From Casuarius casuarius (Eukaryota > Chordata > Aves > Casuariiformes > Casuariidae), in contig PTFA01000396.1 of NCBI GenBank assembly GCA_003342895.1, forward strand, positions 59,584 through 123,583: 64,000 nt of DNA. The letters are read 5' to 3'. The translations under genes and the position numbers were made by a program. Shown piece after piece: positions 34,263-46,345 of this stretch (position 1 is its first letter; each line of letters starts with the position of its first letter). The notes beneath the pieces are model-generated. The model had not been told where the DNA came from and ran no database searches. It worked only from the letters and a program-made list of their open reading frames with translations.

Positions 34263-36094
34263 GAGAAAGCTAAGCTCAAAAAATCCCTGAGGCACAGGTG
34301 GCCATAAGCTGAGTCAAAGACAGACGGAAAGATCAGACTCTAGGCATTCAGCTCAGCTGGAGAAACTTTGTCTTGGAAAGTAACAGTAGTAGGAGGAGGG
34401 TGAGGGAACCTGCAGAAGGGGAATTCAGATGGGTCATAGCAAATCTGCCAGAGGTGCTCCTCAGCCTGAAGAACTGCAGGAAGGGGACATTACAGTGGGA
34501 CAGGGTGTCCTCCCCAGACAGAGTTTCCCCACTCTTCTCCAGCTCTAGCTTTTTAAATTGTCAGTCCAAGACACCCAAGTTCATGCAAGAGAGTTTCATG
34601 CCCATTGGCTGCTTGAGAGCAGAGAGATTCCCTCTCCCACTGTCTCTGCCTCTTGGTTGTGCCCAGGCAGCGGAGGGAAGAAGAACAGGCAGACCGGGTT
34701 GTGAAGATGGGGAGCTGGGTCCTAGAGCAAGGTGAGGAGTCTCAGATGAAGATCCAAGCGGACTGGGATCAAGATACGAGGACCGTATGATATTTGAGGA
34801 ACTTTCTCTTTAAAAACAAGCTATAAATTTAGAACCAAAATTATTCTGGCATTTCTCAGAAGAGGAGTGGAACATATCAGTTGGCTTTCTGATCAGTTTT
34901 GTGATCATTTGGTTGTTACAGATACTGAAATCATCACCTAGGTCACCTCCATGTTAGCTGTAGCCACACCTGCAACACAAGAAGAGTGGATCTGTGGAGT
35001 GAAACAGGTGGTGTCAGGACTGAAAATCCACAGGCATTTTGAAGGTTTTAATTTGACCCAGCTGGTCCCATTAGCAGGTGGAGCGCATGGGGTTGTGATC
35101 CTGGAGCGTGTTTAGTTTCATCTGGAAGGAATCCTGTCTGTGTGCTCCAAGACTACTTTGCAATGCAAACTGGAGTGTAGTAAAGGCAGTGATTAGGAGG
35201 TTTGCTTCAAAAGCGTACCCCCAGTCTGAACAGCACAGTAGTTCTGCACCTGCACTGATGGACTGGGTTGTGAGTGAGGCCACTGGTTTCCCTGGGATTG
35301 TGCATTTGCCAAGGCCAGTGAATGAGTGAATGGATACCAAATCTCATTTCTCTTGCAAGGAAAGCATAGGTAGTTGTCTGCTTAACCAGCACCAGTCAAA
35401 ACTAGAGTAAGAACTGAAAAGGCCTGGGCCTGCTACATTTGCTCTAATGGGTGAATTGATGTTCAAATTTGTGACTTGGCAGAAGAAAGTAGTGGCTTTT
35501 TTGTCTGTAACATCTGCCTTTGCCACAATCTCTTGCTAGTTTGTCGTGCATCAGATAGTGGGACTCGCTATTAGAGAGCTCCTAAATGAGTGACACTCTG
35601 TAATTCCAGTTGAAGGCTTTTCTCTTAGACAGGCTGCTTAAATCAGAATTGACATCTCTGTTCTCTGGAATACTCCTATCAAAGTAATTCCATGAGCACC
35701 ACATATATGTGGGAGAGCTCCCCACGCTTCCCATTGTCTGGGCCCATAATGTTTTTTTTTTTTCCTATGCAGATGACGTAAGTAAGGTGAAAGAATTCTG
35801 CATGTCTTGGGCTTTGACGAACACCTCTGATATTGCCTGTCTTCTTTCAGAGAAGAAGGTCCTGCTTGTTGTCTTTCCTGGAGTGGCAGGGGTCATTTCT
35901 CTTTGCTCTGGGCTCTCTGCTGGGATCTACCCTGTTTTTTTTCCTAGTGTGTGTTAGTAGATACCTGTGTCTATTGCTGCCAAACTGATTTGCTAATAGC
36001 AGCCTGCAGGTACTGGAAGGGCAGCTACAGAGCCAAACTATTCTTGGCAGTGCCAGGTAATGTAGAAAGAAAGAAAAGGACTTAAGTTGCAGCT

Positions 36095-36477
36095 TGAGAG
36101 AATTAGGTCAGACATTAGGGAAAGCTTTTTTCACCAGGAGGGTGGTACAGTCCTGGGGCAGGTCATCCTTGGGGGTTTTGGAAACTGCAGAGCTGCCCTG
36201 ATTTAGTGCTGTGGCCGGTCTTCCTGTGAGATGGGACTGGAGACTTCCAAAGGGGAGGTCCTTGCATCTGTGCTGTGCTTTCCTGCCCAGACAGGCAGAG
36301 CCCAGTCAGTGTCCCAGCTCTGTAGCAGTTTCCATTTCCCCTGGTTGGTCAGATTCTCAGCTCTTCCAGACCGCTTTGGAGACGAGACCACGAGGCCAGG
36401 CGTGGCCCCGCTGGCGAGAATCTAGTTGTGTCCTGCAAGCATCCCAGCCTGTGGACTGGTGATGCACAAACCCTCAG
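36095..36477 (+). repeat. Dispersed repeat copy 2 (partner of 12,325-12,774)
   Basis: It starts with a CR1-like section (AGGTCAGACATTAGGGAAAG, CACCAGGAGGGTGGTACAG, CCTGATTTAGTGCTG) and continues with about 250 bases shared with the copy in TBC1D2 intron 8, ending at ATGCACAAACCCTCAG in both. Both copies are on the + strand. The two diverge abruptly after this shared end. Confidence 0.75.
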
Positions 36478-37908
36478 CCACATGGGAATGTGGTTTCATT
36501 AGCTCTCATCACGTTAGATGTGGGGGCTGTATTTTCAAATGCTGACTTGAAGCCTGTAGCCTCCAAGCCTTCCAGAGCTGAGTAGATATCTGCACTTGGT
36601 GTCTGTTCGCTGCCCCACCATCCCACTGGGCACTTCTGGTTCCCTAGCCTACCCAGGTCCTGGTGGCACCCACAGCTCTTCGGCTAAGCAGCAGAGGTTT
36701 GGGGAGCCATCTAACCACCACAGTGGAGCCCACCCGGACACCTGTAGGCAACGAACAAAGGGCTTGGGATTCCATAAAAGTGGCCAAAACCTTAAAACCA
36801 GTGACATTCAGCTTCGCTGCAAGGAAATCTTTCTGCCTTTAGCAGAGATAATTATAGAGACAGACTTTGCACAGAAGTACCTGACCGTCTGCCACAGATG
36901 TGTGCAGGCATGCTGAGCTCTGCAGAGCTTCTTCACCTCAGGATAAGGAAAGTGCAGTGGGACCAAGAGGCCCTGCTTTCCCAAACAACATGGCAGGCTA
37001 CTGAGACCCAACTGCATCATATTGCATCTGTCTAGTGGGGAACTGAAACTCGGTGCCTGGAATTTGAAAGCTGCCCTGGCCATGAACTGCAGGAAACTTA
37101 CTACTGTGAAACCAGAGAGCGAAACTGTGGTGCTCTGACCTCAGGAGAAACTGCTGAGCTTGCAAAGGGTCGGATGATGAGTTTTTCAAGGCCATTCTTT
37201 GAAGAAATGCAGCAATGTGTCATAAAACCTGTGCATTTCACCACTTCCTTTTTTTATACTGAGTTTTGGGGGGAGACTTTGAGATTTTTTTTTTGAACCA
37301 GGTTCATTGTATTTGCTTTTCTTTCACAACAGAACCAGTTCTTGCCAGGGTAGAAAAGCTCTGGAAGGTGGAATTTGCCCTCTCTTTGAATTCAGAAGTA
37401 CATTAGTACTTACAAGGAAGTTGATAAGCAATAATATTTTCATTGCTGCCAGGTAACCAACAAAGTGAAAGAGAGTATTGTCTCTGGAGAACGCAGGCAA
37501 GACAGCTTTATCTTTTCTGTCAGGGTATGTGGGCTATCTTGCAAAGCTGGAAGTGAACCAGGGGAAGGAGGGGCACCCCCTTCTAAGAAGCTGGGGTGGA
37601 GTCCCTGCTCTCTGCTTCGCTCAGGTTCCCACCGCCCTTCCTGGGAGCTCTGATAAACACCGTGAAGCTGCGTTGAGTTTCGGGATCCTTCTGAGCATTG
37701 CCAGCCTGTCACCCCACTGACCCACTTTTGTATTTCTTGAAGGCCTTGTTGACTGAAGCCACTTGTCTTCTCAATGGGTCATCTTTCTTAGTGTCAGAGC
37801 TGGCAGAGTAGGGGCACCACTCACTGCAGGCATGGGACACGTAGGCAAGGGGGAGGCTAAACTGCCAGAAAATGGCATTGCCACTGCATATGGCCTCAAA
37901 CTCAGAGT

Positions 37909-37928
37909 CCCAGACCCAGACCCAGACC
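37909..37928. repeat. Hexanucleotide repeat (CCCAGA)3
   Basis: Three perfect CCCAGA units plus two bases. It gives a short VW or GS repeat in overlapping open frames, which should not be taken as protein. Confidence 0.8.
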
Positions 37929-38339
37929 ACCCAAAAGGACTTTGGATTGACTGAGCAAGTCTCTTCACATGCTGCGGAGGGTGGGCCTCTTCCTTCCATG
38001 TGATTTCTGGTTGATGTTGACTTAGCACTGTGCATGAAACAACTTATCCTGTGGCCTGGGGGAATTTGCAGGCAGCCAGGTGGTATTTCACTCCCTTTGG
38101 CTGAGTAAGAGAGGCGTAAATCTCCAAGAACTGGAGCTCCAGGCTTCGCTGACAGTAACAGGGACAGTGCCATGGATGCCTCGGGCTCCTAGCCCTGGGG
38201 AGGATCATTGCTGTTGTTCATGCGATGCTTGTCTGTGGCCACGGCGGCGAACTCCAAGAGGTGGCAACAGACCCTCCATGGGCACTTCCCAGTCCTGGGG
38301 CTTCCTAAGTGACCTGGAGGATCAGCAGCCCACTTTCTG

Positions 38340-38757
38340 CCTATCTGCGGCCGCTGTGGAAACAGAATCCCTCATGAAGTTCAGAGAAGATAAATGTCAA
38401 ATTCTGTCCATGATGTGCAGCAGCTCCATGTAGCAGCGCAGGCTGGAGTTGACTGGCTGGAGAGCAGCTCTGTAGCGAAGGCCCTGGCGGTCCTGGTGGG
38501 CAGCAAGTTGAACCAGAGCCATCTGGGTGTCCTTGTGTCTCAGGAGGCCAGCTGTGCCCTGGGCCACCTCTGCAAAAATGTAGGCAGAGAGGTTTCCCAG
38601 AGAGGCTGTTGTGTCTCCATCCTTGGAGGTCTTCCAAGCAGCTAGAACAGGTTCTGAGCAACCTGGCCTGCCTTTGTAGTGAGCCTTGCTTGGGGCTGGG
38701 GACAGGACTAGAGACCTCCAGAACTGCCTTCCAGACTCAAGTTTTCTATGATTCTGT
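38340..38757 (+). mobile_element. CR1 fragment: end of ORF2 and 3' tail with internal deletion
   Basis: In the frame around 38,440-38,580 the translation DWLESSSVAKALAVLVGSKL resembles the CR1 segment after the RT domain (LESS.AEKDLGVLVD.KL). From 38,595 the nucleotides match the CR1 3' region (AGAGAGGCTGTTGTGTCTCC, CATCCTTGGAGGTCTTC, ending TTTTCTATGATTCTGT). Sequence between the two parts is missing, and the reading frame is not intact. Confidence 0.8.
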
Positions 38758-41155
38758 ATCCTTGATTGCTGTCACTTTGCTTTTGCTTCTCTGACTTATT
38801 CCTGGACAGTATGAAGAGTTTCTAAGGATGGCTCAACATAAAGATCCGGTGTAAGGCTTGGAAATGACCCCAGCAGTAAAATAAAGGACAGGTTGCATTT
38901 CAACCTGTACTTCATGATATGACTTCACTTACATGTTCAAGAGGATCCTATTCAAAATACAGTCTTATGTTACTCATCAGGTCTGGTGATAGGAGAATCT
39001 GAGCTTTCTTCTGGTAGTGTCTTGGTAGCTGCCTGAGGCTATGGTTTAAGCCAATTTTTCTCTTCCCTTTACTGCTTGGTTCTGGTCTTAGCCTTTAGCT
39101 GTGCTGAAGTGATCCATTTAAAAATAACCTGGCTGAGCTATTTTTGTGAGCCACATCTGCTCCCTCGTCCATCTCCCTGCTGTGCTGGCGTGACAGAAGA
39201 GCACAACCACGGAGTAATGCCAGACCGTGGGGAGGCAGCAGTACTGCCAGCAGGTATCACCATCAGAGGGTTTTCATTCTCGACCCTGTTACGTATTTCT
39301 CCCTGCACCAAAGAGAACAATGTGGTTTCTGCTTTGATTCAGTACAAATGCAGGAGGAAGGCTTAATCAGGAAGGTCACACTCTGGATTTCACTGTCTCC
39401 ACCTTGTATTATGGAGAGCTGTTTTGTTTCATTCCTGGTAGCCATAGCCTAGCCCTGAACATCCGTGCTTAAAATTATTTTGAGGTTCATAATATTTGGT
39501 GTCTGTGCTATAGTAAATAAAATTTGCTCAATGTACATTTTGCTGAGTTTGAGGCTTTGGTTTGTCCTTGATTTTTGGTGGACTGCTTTGTGGCCTCTTG
39601 CTAGAAAGGTGACATGATGTGGTACCTGCTGGTAACTGGTCATTTGCGGGGTACAGGGCTGCCTTGGGTGTCACAGTGTGTTAGTGGAGTCTTGCAGTCA
39701 GTGCAGGCCACGTCTCTATGAAATGCTTGAATTCTCTGGCTTTCTCTGGCTCAAGAAGAAATTTTGGGGGACAAAAGTACTGGAATTCCCTTCTGCTTAT
39801 GGTCTGAGCAGATGATGTCTGTATCAGCTGAGGGCCAGGCCTCATTGCCGAGGGACTCTTGTCTCACCAGTCCTGAGGTTGTGTTCATCTGGTGCTCTTC
39901 TGCATGGGAACGTCCAACAGAGTTGCCCCAGCAAGCCTGTGTAAGCTTTGAGCTGCTGATAGCACTTGGGAAATGTTGATGCCCTTCCTCCAAGGGATGT
40001 GCATGACAGCTTACATCCTCCCTTGGCCAGCTTGTGCTGAAAACAAGTGGGCAAGAGGGTCTGTTCTTGCTTGGATGGTTGTGTTCAGTGGGGCTGTACC
40101 TAGCAAGGCAAGGATTTAGGCCTTGATGTTTTGCGAATGAGGAAATGAATTCATTTCCTTCTTGAGTAATTCCTTCACCCTCTGCTTCACATCTTTTGCA
40201 TTAGTGCAATGTTTACATTTCAGTCAGAGATGGTTCTTCAGAACCAGGTTTCCAGGGCACTATATTTAAGTGTCTTTGCCACACTGGAGAACTGCTAGTA
40301 TTTGCAGGCTTATTTAGAGATGGAGTTTCTGAAGAAAGAAAAGCATCTCCAGAACAAGGTCTCCTCTGAGTGTCCCAGTGATCTTGCTGGCTGTAGTTAT
40401 TTTAATCCATAACAATCTCCAAGATCCTTATCCATCAGCACCAACAGTAAGTCTTCTCTGGGGTCACTTGGCTACAAGCTGGACTACTTCAATGAGCTGA
40501 CGTTAGCAGGCCTGCAGGTCCCTGCAGGCTCCACGGGAGAAGGCACCGCTGTGCTTCTGCGGAGGGCTGATGTTCAGACTGGTGTTAATGATCACAGACA
40601 GCGCCCAGCTTGGCGCAGCGCAAGCAACCCACTGCCTTCTTGACTCCAAAACACTGCTTCCTGTCGCCCACTTTCCGTGTGAAAATCCAGAGGTTTGCAT
40701 GTATGACTGAGACAGGAGGTTCTTTGCCCATAGCTCCCGCTTTGGGGAAGGACACCTGCATCATGAGGCTGCATCACTGAAAGCAGCGCAGCTCCTTGCC
40801 CAGTGCAGCATGAGAAGATGCTAGGGCTGCTGGAGATACCTGCTCTCTCTGGGGAGGAGAGGCACTTGGGGCAGGCAGATTGCAGGGTGCAGTGGGCACA
40901 TGCCTGTTTTTAAAGTGCACTGAATCCTGAATCTGAGCTCCATAGCGGTGGGTGTGGATCCTTTAAGAACAAAAGGCAATGAAAGGCAATTGATAAAATC
41001 TAGGCGCATTGCAGGAGTTGGCCCAGAGGCCTGGTTCCCAGCTGGCGGATTTAAAAGGCTTCCAGCTTTGGTAGCAGATAGGGTTGTTTTTCCTGGAGTG
41101 TGCCTCTGAGCAGCTGTAAAAAGGTCCTGCTGCCTGACAGAAAGGCACGCTGAAG

Positions 41156-41200
41156 GGTTTTTATTTGCTACTGTGGAAGGTTTTTATTTGCTACTGTGGA
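41156..41200. repeat. 23-bp tandem duplication
   Basis: GGTTTTTATTTGCTACTGTG plus three bases is present twice head to tail, identical except for the last base. It is a probable recent slippage event. Confidence 0.9.
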
Positions 41201-44200
41201 TTGATTGGAGTACAGATGCTCTGGAAGACATTCTGCATTATTCATGTGGTAGATACCTTTGCTAAAAGCTAATGTACAGCCTGGCGGCTGTGAGAAGTGG
41301 TACAGTCCTTTGTGTGGTTTTGTTGATTCACTGGAGAGGCTGGGCTACTCTTAACCTTGTTTTGTGAATACTGAGATTGATAAAGCACATCAAGGAACAT
41401 GAGATCACTTAGCTAATGGCTAACCACCTGCTTTCTTGTTTATAAAAAACTCACATCAGAAAAAAAGTTTTGAATGCATTCTTCCAATAAAATTGCTTGC
41501 TAGACTGGCCCTGTTCATGAGACTTCATCTGTAACTTACTTCTCTTCTCGTGCAAAAATTACATTGCTTCCCACAAGGGTCTCAAGTGGCTGTGGTGAGC
41601 GACGTGTGCCAACACGCAGTTTGCTGCAACACATCTGCTGCAACTGTGTCCCATCCAGTGTTCTCCATTAATGCATATTTGGTATTTTTATCCGTGGAGA
41701 TTCCCACAGGTGAACTTGGATGCAGCACCAGCGGGAGCAGGGTCGCAGGAGGCAGCTCATGTAGTGCTGCTAGTGGGCTGCCGTGAGAGGACCCAGTGCA
41801 GGGTTCAGAGTGCCATGCTCCAGGGTAGGGGATCCTCAGGGACAGCTCAGTCTGCACTTGTGGAAGACGAAACTGCCAGGCATGACTTTGCCCTGTGATA
41901 GGTGAAACCAACAAAGAGGTGAAAAGCCTCTGGACTGTTTATTACTCTCGTTGCAGTAAATCTATAAACCCCCAGCTTGTAGTATTGTTTGGAGTGACAA
42001 ATACAGATGGCATTTAAAATTCTGGTTACTGCATAATCCTGCTCTCTGATAGACTTTGGATGCAAAGGTATTTATTTCTGATAATTCTTCTTTGATAGTG
42101 CTCTTAAACAGCAGAAGTGGAATTTGGACAGCAAGGTGTGTCGTGTGGTATGTGACTGGCTCGCTCGCTGATGTGCCTGCAAGACTGGCCACGGCTTTGA
42201 AGGGAGTCCAGCTCATGCTCTGCAGCTCACAGACCATTTTGTGTGGCAGCATTGAGAAAAACTGGACCAGAAACAAAAAGGTCTGTGTTTATTGAGCACC
42301 TGACTCAGTAGGCTGCTGGCTGGTGATGGAGCTCTGACGGCCCTGATTGGGTCCTGGAGCAGTAGCTCAATACAAATAATGATAAAACATCTGAGAAAAG
42401 CAGGAGACTGCTCTAAATGTGTAAGTCTTACAAACTGTGGATAATGCTGTCATTTCGCAGTTTGCCTGCAGGGGTACCTTTTTGAAGACACTCTCACGTT
42501 ACATTTTAAAACCTTGAGGATGGAAACGTGGGCGGGTTTTTAAAATATACAATCTCAAAAATGTGTACCTGAGAGCAGTCAGATTAGTGAAACATGTTAC
42601 CTGGATAGGTGTAGGAGCCAGCATGCCAGTCTGTAGCATGGTTGCAGCAAATCCACGTAGTGGGGCAAATGAGCTGCCTAGTGCAGACCAGCAGGGCCAT
42701 ATGGTGCAGCTGTTCTGTACATATGCCCTTGCTCCGACCACGCTGCTGGATGCAGGGAAATAACTGACAATGGGTAACAGTCAGACATGCTGAACAAGTG
42801 ATAGATCACTTGCAAAAGCAATCAAATTGGCAGCCATGCATACATTTTCCACTTTTGAAGAGAATCTGCTTTTATAGCTATTCCCCCCCTCCCTTCTTCT
42901 CCTGCACAGGAAAACACAATTTCTATTTTGAAATTGAAGAGCTTTGCCCAGGAAAAAAGAAGAAAACGGGATTGATAGTGATATCCACAGGAAAGAAATG
43001 TGTGATCTGTAGTTGCTCTCTGGATTTCTAGAGTTGTTGCTTTCCATGTTCTGCAAAGCATGTTCAGCCACCTTTACTTATCCTGTTACTATCATTGGGA
43101 TTTCCAGGCCTATCTGTGTGGGAGTACTTTTTCAATATAAGCTAAAGCATGTATTTAAATTAATACAGTCACACCAGTGTTGCTAGTCAGGTTAGACTCA
43201 ATCTTGGTGTGCAGAAACTGATCCAAAAGGGTCACTTATCCCGATGGAGAAGGTGAGGATGCTTTTCAAACCCTTTTTGCCTATAGTTCTACACAGAGGC
43301 ATTTGTTGGTGTGCTGAGTAAAACCCAGGGTAGACAGAGGTGTAACCCAGTCTGTTTGACAGGTAGCTACTGGGATGTACAGAGCTGCCAGTCTGACTTC
43401 CCATGGTAGACGTGGCAAAGTTTTGTGTAGCCTGAGAAGGTGTGTTATGACAGGGGACATACTGGTGAACTGGTTTTTAATTTGGACACTCCGACTCCTC
43501 GGTGTTGCTCCAGATGTCCAGTCACAGCTGAGACAGGGGCTCTCCTCCTGCTGCAGATACAACTTTGTACGAATAATGTGGTGTTTGGATACTGCTCACG
43601 ATGCAGATAGATGGTCTGCCTGGATCTGCTGGACCTTGAGCTCAGTGTCACGTATTGAGAAAAAATGTGTTTCCAAAACACAGTCTCATGAGAAGCAAAG
43701 CTTGGAGACTGCAGAGAACTTGCACCCCTGCTGCGCTGTTACAAACAACAAGCCGTCTTCTGTCCCACATGCCGGCAAATCCCTGTGGGCCGGTGCTGGT
43801 TGCTTAGCCAGTAACTTGCTACCTAGCAACTTTGGCAAGCTTGTCGATCACCTCAGACAGTTCAGTTCCAGCTGGCAGTGCTGACAGCTTGTAAATGTAT
43901 TAGTTTCTTGGAGGGATAAATGCAGAGCCCATCCCAAACCAGGCTAAATTCCTCTGCAACAACGAAATGAAAGAGTGGGAATTTGGGCTTCGGTTGGGTG
44001 GATGAGGTTAGGCAGTGCTTGTGGCTGATGCGTGGGGGACCCCAGTCAGCGCAGGCTCACAGCGTTTATCCGAGGATGCATACAAAACAAAAAGCAATTA
44101 GCAAGCTGTCTTTGAGAACTCTGCAGAGGACAGGCAGGTTCCTGAACTCTAGGTGAAAGGAAATGTAAGCTTTCTTCAGAAAGAAGATACCAGAACAAGA

Positions 44201-44244
44201 GTAAAATGTGAAACACCTGGGAGAAATAAGGAGATGGATGGGAC

Positions 44245-45150
44245 AGAATGAACATGGCAAATACAACCATGTCAATGCACTCTGATTTCTTCTTAAGAAG
44301 GGTGGTGAGCCTGATGGACAGTGGAGATGATGTTATTTATCTTGACTTTAGGGAAGCTTTCAATGCTGTATCACACACTCAAGACAAGGGAATATGCACT
44401 AGGTTACACCTACCTATGGTAAGGTGCATGTAAATCGGGTGAGGGAACTGTACAAGAGAGCTTATGTGAGCACATGAGGGCATCCTTTTGAACAACTCAT
44501 TATCTGGAAGTGAGATTTTCTTAAGAAAAATTTTGTAGGGGTCTCCCTGTTGTCTGGTGCTCTTCAGTATTTATGTTAGCAGTTACGACAAAGAAATAAA
44601 GAATAAACAGGAGAACCCAGAAGGAGCAGGAAGCCTGCAGAAGGACAGGACTCCAGTTTGAAATGGCCTTGACGAGCTGAAGAAATGGCATGGGAAAAAC
44701 AGGATGCAGTTTGGTAGCAGCAGGTTCTGGACTTAAGATGACACAATCAGCAGCACCAGTACAGGATGGGGAACAATCTGGCCAAAATGTAGCTCTGCAG
44801 AAAACTCTCCAGGAACTGGAGTATGTTGCAGGCTGAACATGACCCAGTGACATGTTGTAGCAAGAAAATGCATTTCAACAAGAGAATAGCTGGTAAATTA
44901 TAAAGGAAGCATTTCTTTATCCATATTAGTATAGCAAGTGTATGCCACTTGTGGGTGCACAACTGTTCTGGAAAAAAGCAGATCAGATGGAGAGAGTGGA
45001 AGAGACATTTAATTTTGAAAGTAAGGAAAAACTGTGTAATAGTTAAGGTAGCTCAGTGCTGGGATAAGTTTCTTAGGAAAGTGATTGTATGTCCATCACT
45101 GGAAGTTTTTAGAAAAAGATTGTTAGGGAAAGATACAGAGAAATGAATGA
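44245..45150 (+). mobile_element. Old CR1-lineage element, partial RT region to 3' tail
   Basis: The translation near 44,310-44,390 (DDVIYLDFREAFNAVSH) matches the RT motif in which an Asp sits in YLDF.KAFD.V.H. Downstream nucleotides follow the rest of RT and the tail in order: GACGAGCTGAAGAAATGG, GCTCTGCAGAAAACTCTCCA, GCTGAACATGACCCAGTGA, then GCTGGGATAAGTTTCTTAGG and CCATCACTGGAAGTTTTTAG. Many indels and stops break the frame, so it is a dead fossil copy of roughly 0.9 kb with internal deletions. Confidence 0.75.
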
Positions 45151-45849
45151 GAAGAATGGGAAGAAAGATGGACTCCCAAGACTTCTAAACATCTGCTTCT
45201 GTTCCATGAATTCATCCTCCTGGGAGACATGTAGGCTTATAAAGAAGGTGGTGAGAACCTGTTTTGAACTTAAGCCTGCAGCACTCAGAAAACAGATACC
45301 TTCTGTCTCCCACAAATCACTTATCTATTTAAGGTTTTTCTTGCGAATCTCTTGCTGCTTAATTGCTTTGGTGAGGAACCATGGTGCAAACCTGTTGGAA
45401 ATCCGAGCAGACGGTGTCGCAGACTTTTTGGCTTTCATTTGTGCTGAGGCTTTACAAGCCTTGCTGAGGTTTATAGAAGCTGTGCTGGCAGTATGTCATC
45501 TTCATCTGTGTATCCACTGATTTTGTTCCCAGTTTTACTTTGATCTCACCTTCTTTTTCCCCAGTGTTCTCTAAAAACCTTCTAACATGTTGCTATCCTG
45601 CTTGCCTCATAGAGGTACTTTTAAATGAGAGAGGGCACATTGCAGTTCAGCTATTCTTGTTCCTTTAAGTCAGCTGGTTGATTTCTTGTGTTCATTCTGT
45701 TTCGCCATGAACATCTTCTGCCTGTATTTTGGTTTCAGATGGATCCTCTGATGGGTCCCATACCAGGCAGGGTTCTGCAATGGGAACTTCTCCCAAATTT
45801 TCCATAGCGAACACACAAGGAAGATGCTGATCAGGTTTCTCCTTTCATA

Positions 45850-46345
45850 GAAACGCAGAATTGCTCAGGCTGGCGGGCACCTCTGGAGATCGTCTGGTCC
45901 AACAACCCTGCTCAAAGCAGGCTCAGCCACAGCAGGTTGCCCAGGGCCACTCACGTTATGAATATATGTCCTTTTCTGCTGAGCTTCTTTTCAGCCTGTT
46001 GTTCCTCCAGCCTCTATGGGTACATGGGGTTATTCTTCCCCTGGTCCAGGAATTGGCACTTCCCTCTGTTGAACTCCATGAGGTTCTGTCAGCTCATTTC
46101 TCCACCCTGTTGAGGTCTCTCGAAATGGCAGCACAACCATCCGGTGTACCAGCCGCACCTCCCAGGTTTGTATCACCTGCAAACTTGCTGTGCGTGTACT
46201 CTATCCCACCAGCCACGTCATTATGAAAATGTTAAACCATCACCTTCCCAGGGATCGATGTGAGGCTGACTGGCCTGTAGTTAGCCAGAGCCTCCTCCTT
46301 GGCCTTCTTGAAGATAGGCCTGGCATTGCATTACTCTGCTCCTCA
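45850..46345 (-). mobile_element. CR1 fragment, 3' tail plus part of ORF2, reverse orientation
   Basis: Read on the + strand it begins at the CR1 3' end (ACCTCTGGAGATCGTCTGGT, CCAACAACCCTGCTCAAAGC, AGCAGGTTGCCCAGGG). It then runs into RT coding sequence in antisense (TCACCTGCAAACTTGCTG). Near 46,230 it jumps to a more 5' RT segment (CCTTCCCAGGGATCGATGTG, AGGCTGACTGGCCTGTAGTT) that also occurs at 55,315-55,365. The jump shows an internal deletion. No frame is intact. Confidence 0.88.

Noticed and set aside
35769..35790. YADD in an open frame, like a reverse-transcriptase active site
   Set aside because: The residues around it do not resemble RT and the nucleotides match no CR1 segment; a four-residue coincidence.
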